Source: Phytophthora sp. 'mugwort' (Eukaryota > Oomycota > Peronosporomycetes > Peronosporales > Peronosporaceae). Taken from it: a DNA stretch of 64,000 bases. Below, in pieces: positions 46,001 to 57,900 of the stretch. The position numbers and the translations under genes are program-made. The notes under the pieces are model-generated. The model was not told the DNA's origin, did not search any database, and saw only the letters and a list, made by a program, of their open reading frames with translations. The first letter of the stretch is position 1; every line of letters starts with the position of its first letter. Where the stretch lies: the NCBI GenBank assembly GCA_033558025.1, contig JAUCEF010000014.1, forward strand, positions 1,674,001-1,738,000, in the 5' to 3' direction.

Positions 46001-46394
46001 TTGTCTGGTGGCGCCTACCATCCTACCCCGCACACTGCGCCTAGGCGCTCTATTCGAACATTCGAGTTTCAAAACTCAAAGAGACAAATTCGATTATTCT
46101 GTAGTACTCGTCGAAATAGTACGCTGATTGCACAATTCAGCTTAAGTAACAACATTTTAGAGCTAACGCGTATATTATGTGTGGAGAAGTCAGACCAATA
46201 CACAGGAAACACGCCAACACAGTTCTCGCTCAGGAGGCTAATTTGGCATCGCGAGAGCTTCACGCGAGTGGGCTTCGCTAGATAAGGACGCTAAATCAAA
46301 ACGGTTGCAAAAATCATCTGGGGCGGGCGACAATAGACTACTGGTTTCTGAGCCATACGCGAACAGGTCTCCCCCGTACTTGTAGTCTACGCAC
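43011..46394. other. Gene-poor stretch
   Basis: No gene recognised in 3.4 kb. The left part (43011-43300) may hold the decayed LTR of the adjoining copia remnant. Open plus-strand pieces at 44285-44910 and 45232-45643 and a minus-strand piece at 45892-45647 (SYDDAADAIFDRMNTRYNEQ) carry no known motif. Two related 50-60 bp modules at 43975-44095 resemble the T-arm half of a tRNA. Confidence 0.35.
43975..44095 (-). repeat. Two tRNA-like half modules
   Basis: On the minus strand, GTGTGAGGTCCTGGGCTCGC... and GAGTGAGATCCTGGATTTTT... stand about 60 bp apart and align with each other. The first contains GGCTCGCATCC, 9 of 11 matches to the polymerase III B box. No A box or full cloverleaf is visible, so this is at best a SINE relic. 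Confidence 0.3.
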
Positions 46395-46822
46395 TTATTC
46401 TTTTTGATTGGTTGAAAAGAGGCACGCAACTCCCAATTGCTTTCGATGCTCGCGGAACTTGCATTTGTCCAACGGTTTCGTTAGAGTATCTGTCCCGAGT
46501 AGGAAATGTTGGCGATGTCTTGGGCTCGGTCCAATCCGTTCAGCGCGAAGTTCAGCGCGAGCAACGACTGGATGCGAAATCGTATGAAGACGAGGTTGGC
46601 GCCCGGTCCCAAGTTGCACTTTAGCCATCGGATTTGAAGGTTTTCTGGGACGCGACGTTGGATTGTATGGGCGACCGAGGGGCCGTTGTCATTCTCGGAT
46701 CTGGCGGAGCGGCACTCAGGGGGATGCGGCGGGAATGAAGGGCTACTTGAGGACGGAAGGCATGGAAGGGCGAATTGGTTGACGCCCAGGTACGGAATGG
46801 ACAGAGTCAGAAGGAGTGTCAC
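46395..46822 (-). pseudogene. Ty1/copia RNase H remnant
   Basis: On the minus strand NDNGPSVAHTIQRRVPENLQ (about 46700-46640) resembles the copia DNxGAxxLA...RRxKHIDIR segment. DTLTKPLDKCKFREHRKQLG (about 46490-46430) is the usual ADxLTKPL...LG ending. The two lie in different frames. Only the last 140 or so residues of the polyprotein remain. It belongs to a clade different from the element at 61.6 kb. Confidence 0.55.
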
Positions 46823-48659
46823 GTGAAGGTCTGGTTTGCACCGTGGATGTGTCGCATGCGTGCGTGCTAGGTAAGGGCGCGAGGATGACTTAAGGAGGAA
46901 GGACGGCGGCAGAATCGCTCCCGTCCAGGTTCGGTTAGCAGTCGTGAATTAGCCTGGTTTGAACAGAAATCAATTAGGTTTTGCATAGTACGCATAGGCT
47001 ACGTTGGCTTGTGCGTGTTTGTGTCGCCCCAGTACTCTTTCCCTCGATACGACGCTTGTTCGTCCCTAACCAGGACGACTCGCGACATATCCGACAGCAT
47101 ATTCATCGCGCGAGAAGCGCGAGACGATTCGGTCGGGAGTGTTCAAACGTGGTCACCGCCTTGCGACGATGTCGTTGGAGGAGTATGTGGACCGTGAGGT
47201 GGCAGACGCCATGGAGAGGCAAAATAGAGAGATCCAAAAATCTGCAGGGTGATACGTGCAATACATGACAAGACTACAGTTCAATTCATGGCGAAGGGCG
47301 ACCTATCGAAGAAGATGCAGGTGACTGGCAATGCCCAACAGCAGCGTATTGGGGTCATATTGCAGGGGCGAGACACAGTAAGGGCATACGCGGTAATACC
47401 GCAGATAAATTCACCGAGTGCTGGAACTAAGGAAACGCTATGGAAAACCGGGCGTTCATGGACCGAACTATTTTCCCATACCTTCAGCTCCAAAACGGAC
47501 GAGGATTTTCAAGAAATTATGGAGCTGAGAATGGCGCTCAAACACAGCAACGGAGTGGAAACAGGATGGACAGTAGAGGGGCTATTGTTCTACTATGGAG
47601 GGGCAGCCAGGGACAAATAGGCGCAGCGGAGGAAAGCACGAAGATAGCAGAGAGGGGAATGCATTACGAGCGATATAGGAAATGTGAAGGTATCATATCA
47701 CATCTGTGTCTGTTCGAATTGCAAGGAAGCAGGCGGTCCTGGTCAGATTACAAGGTACTAGTCCCAAGTACAGCCGGTAGGCTAACTAAAGACTTTGTGG
47801 AGATTTGGTACGTGCAAGTGGGAGGGTTGGTTTTAAACATGCAACGCATACGCTACCATAACGAGGAGAGTAGCACACATATTCATCGAGCTGTGCCTCG
47901 ACCGGATAGAAATCTTCCTGGAATTAATTTTCCGGAAAATGGAGGACGACATATTGAACCCCACAACAAGGTCAACGATATGTACTGGGATATGACTAGC
48001 GCACATGATCCTTGATAGCGCTCGCCCAACATTCACGGAGATTGGCCGTGTCGACAGGAGCATAGGAAAGGACATGTACAAGCGAATCTCGAAATGTTTT
48101 GTTGCCATCCGCCAAAAATCCAGGAATCCGTCTGAGACACGTTTTTTTTCAGGCCGTTTCTCGCTGAGCCATTTTCGGATTGATCGAAGGGAATTGGGGA
48201 AGACGGGGTCCAATGCGAGTTGTCACCATAGCAGCGGCTAATTCCCCGTCTAACACGAGATGGTGGGCTACAAACTCTTTAATGCTATCTACTGCATGTA
48301 TTCAAGCTTTAACGGTGTTTGTGGGTGTATACGCTGGTCGTCTGAAGACTTACTAGTGTAGCCTAACGAAAGCGCCACTTGTGGAAGATGGAAGTTTGCT
48401 TTCCCCCGGCAGTCTAATTCTTTCGAGCGGCCGCGTGCACGCCTCCTGCTTAACCTGCGTCGGTGCTTGATCGATGTCTCTTGGTATGATCGACTGCCTC
48501 TAGGGCCTGATGCGCGAGGGCGCTGATGACGGTCCTGGCTTTCTTGAAGGCACCAGTGATTGCCGCTAGCTAGAGGGACGTCCAAGCACCGGTGATTCAG
48601 CGAACCACATCAGGGCGTAGTGGTGTCATATTGAAGGTGTTTCCACGGTGGCCGCTGAT
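46823..48659. other. Unrecognised stretch with open plus-strand pieces
   Basis: Two overlapping plus-strand frames (47249-47620 and 47440-48015) are open for 120-190 codons and could be parts of one decayed gene, but neither shows a motif I recognise. A frame at 47169 (MSLEEYVDREVADAMERQNR) looks like a start of coding sequence and stops soon. The rest appears non-coding. Confidence 0.3.
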
Positions 48660-49790
48660 CTAACTTGAGTCAAGAGAAAACCCACCCTTGGCCCGTGGTG
48701 TAATCATTGAGCGGTTGTTGCATGCCACATATGCAGGCTGGCAAGCGAACGAGTTCCTGGGTACCTTCGTCAGCTCGACGTTGATAAGGCGAGCAAACAT
48801 TACCACATCCTGCCGCCACTGCCCCAACCAGTCGTCCCAGAACAAGAGAATAGACTCTTATATATTCGCTCTTTGCTCAAATTGCACATACAGAAACGTA
48901 ATAGACAGCTCACTATTCCACCACCCATCCCCATTACCGTAGATGTAGATACCCTGCTGTAGGGTTGATCCCACCCCAGAGTGTGCGCCCAAACCCGTTG
49001 CACAGCACCTCGTTTTCTCGCGCAATGAGTGCTTTGGTCGATGGCTGAGTCTTAAACACGTGGAAGGGTTCTCGTTTCGTGCCGTCTCTTGCAACCAGTA
49101 GCATAGCTGTAACCCGCTCCTTGCTCTTCCCTGTGCATTTAACGGAGACCGTCTTCGCGCCGCGCTTGTTGACCACCGAGGTGGTAATGTAATAGTAAAG
49201 CCTACGAGGATAAAGTTAGTTATTTCTATAAATAATAATCTTCAAATATAACATATACCGGTCTGGTCTCCGATTTCTGCTACTGAGATCCCTAGCTCCT
49301 GTCTTTTCTGTCGAACTTGCTCCCTGAACTTCGCTACCTTCTTCTCAGCGTCTGCACGTGCTTACAAGTGCTCCGGCGAATCGCAAGCTTGTGCCGCCGG
49401 AGGGAGTGATTTCGACAGCTCGGAAGCTTTGGGGTGGGTTTGGTAGACGTTGTAAAGACCTTTGGCTTGTAGATTTAGTATCATACAAGCCACAGGAACC
49501 CCATCTGCTCTAAACTCATTGATCTACCGAACTAAACGGTCTTCGGCCTTCAGCGACAGCGTCGTGCTCACGCCGAGGCTACGACTGTGTAGACTTAAAA
49601 AATGTATTTTTAGTCTACCTTGCTGTCGGGTAACATTCCTCAACCACAGCGGCCATACTTCTGGAACTTGATGACGCAGATTGTATGCGTACGTGATTGC
49701 GACGAGCTTGTACAGCTTGACATCGGCAGAATGCAGCAGACTTGCGTGTCGTCCTGTTCTCACCCGTCTCGGCTGAGGAAACAAAAACAT
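48660..49790 (-). pseudogene. pogo/Tigger-like (DDE_1) transposase remnant 4
   Basis: On the minus strand: an N-terminal CENP-B-like part in two frames (LSLKAEDRLVR near 49555-49524, INEFRADGVPVACMILNLQA near 49520-49460). FREQVRQKRQELG follows near 49330. Next is the DDE_1 core start VNKRGAKTVSVKCTGKSKER (49173-49114) with VTAMLLVARDGTKREPF. The second-Asp region LFWDDWLGQWRQDVV appears near 48840-48800. The last 200 residues are missing or unreadable. Possible intron-like AT-rich sequence at 49200-49260 separates two blocks. Confidence 0.7.
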
Positions 49791-49854
49791 GAGCTCACTG
49801 GTAGCACTCGATGCTTCAGAGTGAATGGCAGAGAATCCTTGATCTTTTATACTA

Positions 49855-50236
49855 CTAGCCGAGCGCCGCCGTTACGCGGCGGTGGGTTTAGATTTGTTTC
49901 TGTATGTGGGCCTGGCCGCCTCCGCTCCGGCATTCAATACAAACAATAGAGAAACAAACGCCAGCGGGAATCGAACCACGACTTTCCTCTCGGAAAGTTC
50001 ACCTTAACAGCTGAGCCAATTCATGGTCGGAGTTCGAAAAGGTAAAAATTACTATCAAATATACGTTTTTAAGAGCACCACTCAACGAAAACCTGATCAC
50101 AAACGTGAAACGCAAGAAGCTCAGTTAGTTTACAGATGCACTCTACATACAGTACATGTATTCGTTTTAACAATTGACAACAGAACGGTGAGAAAATGCA
50201 TGTGAAGTTTTCATTTTTGGAATGAAAGGCCGCGGG
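49855..50236 (-). repeat. Tandem unit 1 with tRNA-derived SINE
   Basis: This 382-bp unit holds, on the minus strand, a polymerase III promoter. The A box TGGCTCAGCTGTTAAGG is at 50018-50002 and the perfect B box GGTTCGATTCC at 49977-49967. Between them ACTTTCC...GGAAAGT forms an anticodon-arm-like stem. No paired acceptor arm exists, so this is a SINE head and not a tRNA gene. It ends at the GC-rich hairpin tail CCGCCGCGTAACGGCGG. The remaining 200 bp on the plus side are AT-rich. Confidence 0.85.
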
Positions 50237-50617
50237 CTAGCCGAGCGCCGCCGTTACGCGGCGGTGGGTTTAGATTTGTTTCTGTATGTGGGCCTGGCCG
50301 CCTCCGCTCCGGCATTCAATACAAACAATAGAGAAACAAACGCCAGCGGGAATCGAACCACGACTTTCCTCTCGGAAAGTTCACCTTAACAGCTGAGCCA
50401 ATTCATGGTCGGAGTTCGAAAAGTAAAAATTACTATCAAATATACGTTTTTAAGAGCACCACTCAACGAAAACCTGATCAAAAACGTGAAACGCAAGAAG
50501 CTCAGTTAGTTTACAGATGTACTCTACATACAGTACATGTATTCGTTTTAACAATTGACAACAGAACGGTGAGAAAATGCATGTGAAGTTTTCATTTTTG
50601 GAATGAAAGGCCGCGGG
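50237..50617 (-). repeat. Tandem unit 2 with tRNA-derived SINE
   Basis: Almost identical to the preceding unit, 381 bp, with a single-base deletion near 50422 and very few substitutions. Its B box is at 50349-50359. Near-identity shows the duplication is recent. Confidence 0.9.
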
Positions 50618-50789
50618 CTAGCCGAGCGCCGCCGCCTACGCGGCGGTGGGTTCAGTTTTGGTCCCAGTAGGTGGGTCTGCCTGTGCGCAGCTGCAGTCAG
50701 CCCGTCCAGACGGAGCGGAGCAGCAAAATTCGTGCCTCGCACATCCTGAATTGACGGCCCCAATTTTCAGGAATGAAAAGACGCGGGCT
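50618..50789 (-). repeat. Tandem unit 3: same tail, different interior
   Basis: It starts with the same CTAGCCGAGCGCCGCCG / CGGCGGTGGGTT hairpin and ends with the same GAATGAAA...CGCGGGCT as the units before it. The 110 bp between differ and contain no A or B box. It may be a second SINE-like element sharing the tail, or a deletion derivative. Confidence 0.75.
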
Positions 50790-52020
50790 CAAACTATAAT
50801 TCAATCTTCAACCAATCGTTTTATTTATATTTACCAATAATGGCCGCCATCGGCGGAAGGTTGTTTTAGCCAACGGCGGCCCGCCTTCGCTGGGCTCGGC
50901 AGCGAATGGGATTGCGAACAGAGTGCCAATCAAGAGATGGGGTCTATTTTATATCTCGATAAATAAATCCAAGGACAAAATGTAGCCGCCAAAATGCAAA
51001 ACAAATTTCGGAGAAAAAAAGATAAAAACAGCCACTTAACAGCGCAGCCAACGGACCAGGTACGCCGGCGGTCGTATCTCTTTTTCTAGAGGCGCTCTAA
51101 CACTCTAGTGCTGTGCGTTATAAAGTGCAGACGGAGGCGAAGAGGGTGCAGTGAACTAGAAGCTCTGCGCTGACATTGCTGTGTTGCACAAGGTGGCGAC
51201 AGGTAAGGCGGAGCCCCTGATAATTTGTTTTAATGCTGGGCTTTATTCTAATGATATTTACGCGACTTCTACTGGTTTGCTAATGCTGCGCGGCGGTGGA
51301 TTATGAATGGCAGAAGGAGGAGAAGACAGTGCAATGAACTAGAAGCTCTGTGCTGACATTGCTGCGTTGCCCAAGGTGGCGCCAGGTACAGCGGCTTGCG
51401 CATTTTTTATGGTAGGTCTTATTCTGATATATCTGGTTTTTGAGCAGGCTTATTTAGTTTTGAACAGGCGCTTGTACTGAAAAATATGAACTCGTTTCCG
51501 ATGAGTGAACCTTTGAAGGGCATCGACACGTTCCGCAAAGGAAGCATTGACTTACGATCGCGTGGTGGGGAGCTTCGACGGATCATATTTGTTGTTGGAG
51601 AAGGCTTTGATGGCTTCCGTGCCAAAGTAACTCGACTGTTCGGCGAACCGAGTTTTGCGAATATTCCTTAAGAAAAGCAAGGGGGTATCTCAGCAGCAAT
51701 TCGACCCACTCACCGGGGAGAACTTTCATGCGCTGCTTGAACATTGCTGAGCGCGAATATCCAGCGGTGACAAAGCAGAGTGGGGAACGATTTGGAGGGT
51801 AATTTCGAGTTTGAAGTGTTTGTCTAATGTTGCCTGGGAGTCACGCAGCATCTGCAATCCGTCGAGCGATGTGGTGGACTTACGCGCTGCACTGCTTTTT
51901 CCTGCTCACGACATCTTCACCCAGGGAATCTACGGCGGATATCAGCCGGTTACCATGGAACAGGAAGACATTCAAGACGTAGATCACATATCGGAACAAA
52001 ACGAGATTACGGAATAATGA
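50790..52020 (+). other. Unrecognised stretch with duplicated module
   Basis: A 60-70 bp module is repeated at 51146-51215 and 51329-51388 (GAACTAGAAGCTCTG then GCTGACATTGCTG). Open plus-strand pieces at 51486-51671 and 51811-52017 (FDPLTGENFHALLEHC then a stop at about 51748) may be a decayed gene; no family recognised. Confidence 0.35.
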
Positions 52021-53000
52021 TCATAGCTTAGTTCTATGAGCTCATCAAATGCTACTTCCCTCAATCCTCCCACCTCATATCCACAGTGCCCATACAAAAA
52101 TTCAACGTCCATGTTTGAGACAATAGGCACTTCCGTATTGCAACACGTATAACACCGTCTGGATAAAGCGAAAATACCAGATCCGTGTGCTTTGAGATCC
52201 AAGCTTTCAACCGTCCAAAACAAACTTCGATCGGGTTCACCTGAGGGCTGTAAGGCAGTAGAAATAGTATATTGCACCGGTTTGGTGGGCAGCATCAATC
52301 AACTCGGGCTACATTTGTTTTTTTGCGTTGTCCATTACAACGATAGATCGGGGTAGCGGCCAGGGATTTAGGAAGGGGATAACACATTTTTCAAAAGCTT
52401 CATGAAAGATTTTGCGTGTAAACATTCCCTCTGTAGTTTATCATGCAGCGAATTCTTGGTGATCTAGACACGACATACTGGAGCGCTGTTTCCCCCTACC
52501 AAAAGGCAGCTTCACTACGAACTTCTTCTCGCGTTTAGACCAGCCATCCCGACGATACGCGTGACGACCATCTCTGAATGTCTCGTCATGGAATAGAAGC
52601 TGCTGAGAGTAAGAGTAGACGTCACTTAGCTTCGACTTGTAGTTAGTGACCTATAAAAAACAGCGTTAATACACGCACAGAGTGTCGGTAACAAACAATA
52701 ATATACTTACCTCAGCCGGGACACACTTCCTAGCTGCCCGGGTAAGGCATTTCCTTGTCATGTGGAGGTCAGAGCGGGGTGCTCGGCAGATCGTAGATAG
52801 CGAGCTATTCTTAACCGAGGGAAAGCTAGTTGCTGGAAAACCTTGGAGCTTTTCGAGATAGAATGTAGGATTCGCGTCGATGTATTCTGCTACTCCAGCA
52901 AGCACGGTAGACGACCACGAGCGCTCCGCTGAGCAGCCTTGTTTTCGTCTACGACGCCCTTTAGTAGAACAACAGCCGATACCATCTCTTGATCGTCCTT
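52021..53000 (-). pseudogene. IS630/Tc1-like transposase remnant with a clean intron
   Basis: Minus-strand pieces run from an N-terminal DNA-binding part (52905-52711, YIDANPTFYLEKLQ) through VTNYKSKLSDVYSYSQQLLF and HDETFRDGRHAYRRDGWSKR (52650-52540). SIVVMDNAKK (about 52340) holds the second Asp, and SPQVNPIEVCFGRLKAW (52240-52190) the Glu region. A 60-bp intron with GTAAGT...ATAG borders (52710-52651 on this strand) joins two pieces in frame. Stops and frameshifts after that make it inactive. It belongs to a different branch from the intact element at 480-2051. Confidence 0.7.
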
Positions 53001-53599
53001 GGCCGCGGGCCTAGTATGAATGCCTGGTCCAGGCCGTACACGTGTAGTAATGACACAGTCCGCCAGCGGAAATCGATAGAGTAATGGACCGAAGTAGGGC
53101 TGATGACTGGTGTCTAGATTGTGAATGGCTGCAAGGGATTGCCCCTTTAATGGTCAATTCCGTGCTGCTGCTGCTAACCTTGAACGTAACTATCGCGCGT
53201 GTAAAATTATATCCAAGCATCTTGTTATTTCTAGCTCTCAACTGCAAATTAAATTTGATACCTCCGAGTGGAAATTTTTGTTTTATTGGCCGTTGTGTCA
53301 AAATATATGCAATGCACAATACTTCTTCCGGATTGGAATAAGTGCAACAAGAGCCTTTCCACAAGGGTAAACCCTTGCACTATTGATAGGCACGCTTCAT
53401 CGAGTTATTTTGAGGATCAGCGGAAAGAGGGCCCCGTTTCTTTTATACATCAGTTACAACTCCTTTATGCACGTCTTCCCGTCAAATAGTACCTTTCCAT
53501 TACTATCAAACCTGACGTAATAAAATATAAAATGTTAGAGTCATCATAAATAAACAGAGTAAATCGGACTCTGTACCTTGGCCTAGCTAGAGCAGAAAG
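53001..53599. other. Non-coding stretch
   Basis: Overlapping short frames on both strands between 53011 and 53489 share the same bases without any family motif. No repeat recognised. Confidence 0.4.
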
Positions 53600-53990
53600 A
53601 ACATAGATTTACCAAAGAACCGCTTCCTCTTTCGCTCTCGGTGGGGACGGTCTCTCCAGGTAAGATGTAGAGCACGTTCTTGCCCTTGTCTTCATTGAAC
53701 CACTTCTCGCCGGCACCGTGCACGACATTGATGATCACGTAGGCGCGCGCACTTGTTCTTTTCTGTCAGGAGAGCGTGGATGATGCGGGTGCGGCGCAGC
53801 AGTTGCCCCTCCTTCAGCACGCCTTGAATAGCCTCACACTATGCTACAGCATAGAGAGCACGACGTCTTGCCGTTGCTTTGTTGTAAGATTTGGCTTGAA
53901 GTTGGCTTGCATGAAGCCTGGCTGGTGCTCGGCTGATGTGAAATGAGTTAACGATCCGCGTTATTGTTTTGCTCATAGCGATCGCGTTTG
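53600..53990 (-). pseudogene. Tc1-like transposase fragment
   Basis: On the minus strand a piece near 53960-53780 (QGVLKEGQLLRRTRIIHALL) is followed in another frame by GAGEKWFNEDKGKNVLYILP (53720-53660) and GKSMFF. This resembles the first catalytic region of oomycete Tc1/IS630 proteins (DEKWF...YLLPGE...KVMF), with the Asp replaced by Gly. Nothing of the later catalytic motifs remains nearby. Confidence 0.45.
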
Positions 53991-54959
53991 TGGGGTGATT
54001 TTCCCGCTTAGAAGAGCATCTGAAAGCTCAAATTAAACTGCGTCGATTCCACGAATGAACGCCTTAAAAGAGAGCCCCTGGTCGAAACGATAACTTACAT
54101 CTGTTTTTGCGTTGCACTTATTTCCAACCGGAGGAAGTAATGGTGGATTACATAATACCTTTATTGAGAATCTATTCTGGCAATGCATCAATTTCCATTA
54201 TTTATTTCTCTCGATGTGATATCGCCCCACGCTCCATTGTTAAGCTTCTTGAACATAAATATCAATGATATTGTCGGGTCCCTGGCGCCAAGCTAGTGTG
54301 CGTCCGCAGCAGGCTGCTGCACGAGGTTTAGTCTCGACATCAAGAAGGTTACACGTCGGATGGATGGCGAGGATCTTCGGCCGTTGCCTTGCAGCGGGAA
54401 GCATATCGCACGGATTGGGTGAACAGGTACCAAAGTTTATATATTTGGGTAGATATTGTTTATAATTCATGTAGCGATTCTGATTTCGTTATTGGGAAAA
54501 TATACGACTGTTTTCAACGAATCAGGAGTCGGTAAAGGGACTGTTTTAATGACTGTATTTCTTGTGCTTTGGTGTTTTATTATTAATATTTCGATTAGAA
54601 TACGGGAAAGGCCACATCTTGAGCTTACTTTTACATTTCAAATCTCATTTTGGGAAACCGACGCTCCAAAAAAGGATACAACTTCAGGCACCATATAGCC
54701 GCCTCTACTGCATATCCTCCTCAAGCTATTATACAACAACAATACTCGTATAAAGAAAGACACATAGCCTCATTTTATCATGAAAACAGCACTAAATTGG
54801 GTTTGAACTCGAGACAGGGTGCATACTAGAAGAAAAATGTTTAAACAATTGAAACGGAGTGGTAGAACTTTACTTCGTTTCAGTAAAATATGGTTTAATA
54901 TTTTGATCTGATACCGGTATCGCGGCTAAAAATCTTTACGTACTAATCTTCATCCAATG
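53991..54959. other. Non-coding stretch
   Basis: AT-rich sequence without recognised gene. A word at 54800-54820 (GGGTTTGAACTCGAG) faintly recalls a B box in inverted sense but has no partner. No repeat of note. Confidence 0.35.
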
Positions 54960-57900
54960 CAGCCAACGCACCGTGTCCGCCATGTCTCTGGTGGAGATAT
55001 TGAGCAGTTACGCCTGGAATTGCTGCAGAAAGGTGCTGTGCGCCGGCTTCGCCTCGCCGTTCTGTTCTTTGTCATCCCCGTGACGATGAAGGCGCCACGT
55101 CCGCGACATCAATGAACAGAGTCTTATAGTACTTCCGGAAAGTTACGATATGTGCAGAGAGTAGCGCTGCAGGCGGGACTAATCGTGCACGCCAACCGTG
55201 CCCATACATCCCTGGTAATCACGTACCATAGTTGGGAAGGGACTGTCACGTTCCGCTCTCCGCATGAGCGCCTCACCACGTATCGCACACATATTCCACA
55301 ACAGCCAACATCTAAGTTAACATGTTGTTCTGATCAGCATGAAAGGCATACATATGTTGTCAGTGAACAACTAGCATCTGGTCAGGGAGCGCATGCGCCA
55401 CATGTGTCCATGGCGCGACTGCTGCCGGTGGTGAGAATTTTGTACGGAATTGTTGTCCCATCACACGGAGCACTCCGGTATGCGCCGGTAGTTCTTGGTG
55501 TGTGGTGCTGCGCACAATACCCTCTGGACGCGGGCGGTCCTGCTCCCGGATCGCCTGGCGGTAGACCAGTCGCCTAGCCATCACTATGCCGACCGGGATC
55601 ATATCTCGATGCAGCAACTGGTAAGCGAACTGCACCGAGGTGTAGAAGCCGTCTGTGAGCACGCAATGATATACGCCGGGTCTCCATAGCGGTAAGACCG
55701 CATTGAGGTCATCATGACGCCGCCGGACCGAATTTGGTGTCCGCCGAGGGTGTCTGACCGCCGATCTTACTTGCGTGTTGGTCCTTGGCACAGTACACTC
55801 CCAGCCTAAGTCAACACATTTTTTTGATAAGTCTAACATGTTGTTTTATGTACACGTTTTGTTAATTTTGTTTTTTTGTGTGTGTGTGACTGGTTTTGTT
55901 TTGTGACCCCATGCGGGGACCGCGGGGCAAAAAGTAAAGCACATGGCACGCGCGACACGTACAAGCCAGGCAGACACACACAGACCAGACACATGTAGAG
56001 GACGACGCACCCTAGGCTATAAGAGTTGTCAGCACAGCACGTCATATAGAGCTTGGTTCCCCACTTGTGGAGCTGATTCCTTGGGTACTGTCGGGTCCTG
56101 TTGAAGCGGCTGCACGACGGGATGACCGCTTCGTCGCATGCCTGGTGTTTTGAAACCATGTCGGAACGTTCTGTAGCGTGTCCACGACCGAGCGCACCTT
56201 CCAGGCGCGGTCCGTCAACGCTTTGGGGTGCGCGTTGTTCATGAATGGAGATGCTGCATGATGTTGCCGAGCCGATTGCGGGGCATATAACGCCCGAAGG
56301 TACCTAGAGGCAGGGCGCCCACAGCAGTGTAGCCAAGTGATCCGCGAAGTTGCGCGCGTATGTCGTCAGCATGCGCGCCACGAACAGGCCCATACGGACC
56401 AGCAGCTTGTGCGGCTCAATCGGCAGCTTTCTCAGCTCCTACTCGTATATTTTGGCTCTGGTCCGATGCGTCGTTCCTTTCTGCTTCTCGTGCATTTGAT
56501 CCACCCACTCGTCCAGGTGCTGATTGCCGGTTGCTTTCCTTGGCGATCTTGTGCCAGATCCGCTTCGGAAGGAAGTACAGGAACAGGGCGAGCGGGGAGT
56601 CCACCAGAGCCAGCACAGGTGGCGAGGAGATCTGCCTCACCATCGTACAGGCCCGGGTATGCGACGCCAGGCAGAAGTTCTCTGGTTCTGGTGCACCAAC
56701 AGACAAAACACCAAACATAACATGTTGTCAGAACACGATACGCTTATGTTGTTTAAAATCGCATGACACTTACCGAACTCCCATACGCCGTCGCATCTGA
56801 TCTACCGCAGCCTCACCGCGCGCAAAGTCTGCCATGTGCTCCTCGCGCAGAACAGCTGGTCAAGGAAATGTCGAGACGTCCTCGGCAGCTGCCCGCTCTT
56901 CAGCCACACCCACTGCAATATCCCCGCGTCTGCGTCAACAGTCCCCTCCTCCTCTACCTTGCCATCGTCGCACCACCCCAATTTTTCGGCGTCCTCTGCA
57001 TCCACGCCGCCACCGCTTCGTCACCGGAGTCTACTGGCACATAGCCATCGACACCAGCTCACCAGGGGCAACAACGTTTACTTCAGTACTATGGAAAACT
57101 GCAGCAACACTCGACAAACCACTTGATCATCAGCTTCAGCAACGATGCTAGTCACAAGGAATTAACAAACATACAAGTAGAAACAACATGTTGGGTTAGT
57201 ACATGTTGTCATAACCTTCAGGATATCCAAGCCATGCAGCCACAAACCTCGCTGGGCGAACTGGAGTCACCGCGACCTCCACATCCACCGATTTTAAGGC
57301 TCGGGAGCGATGGATCGCTAATATGGGAGCCGAAACTGGAGTCTATAGCGTCCTCGTGCGGCACGTGCGACACTTCTTCACAGATGCAGACGGCGTCGAC
57401 CTCGCGCGCCTCTTGCCAGCTGTTTCCTGTTCCCAAAGCACGCTTAGCCTCGGAGGCTTGCTGCTCCGTGGCGGAGTGCACGCTGTGCTCCTCCAGTCGA
57501 AGCAGCGCGGTCTGCCGCGCTTCTTCGCGGCATGCTTCGGCTTCCTTCGTTGAGGCGCACGGTGCTGCCGCAAGATTCGCGTCCCCTTCTTCTTGCGCCT
57601 CTCTATCTGCTTCTTCGTTGGCGGTTTGGCAGCCTTCTTTGCCGCAGGCTGCCGGACGGTACTAGGCGAGGCCTTCCGCTTGGGTTCCCACACTCTTTTT
57701 CCTCGGCCGCTGCAGCGGCCGCACGCTTCTTCTTGCGGCGCTTGCAGCCGCCGTGCGTTTCTATTCTGCCGCAGCCGGGCGAGCCCGTAGGCAACCTGCT
57801 TGCCATCGGCTGCTCGGCTTGTTGCGCAGCCGGTCAAGCATGCGGTCTCGCAGTTTTGTTTTCGAGCTCGGGGCGTATTCAGGTTCGCGGTGGCGGGCAA

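Noticed and set aside
49967..50018. A true tRNA gene on the minus strand
   Set aside because: A and B boxes are good, but the acceptor stem does not pair and the unit is tandemly repeated; a SINE fits better.
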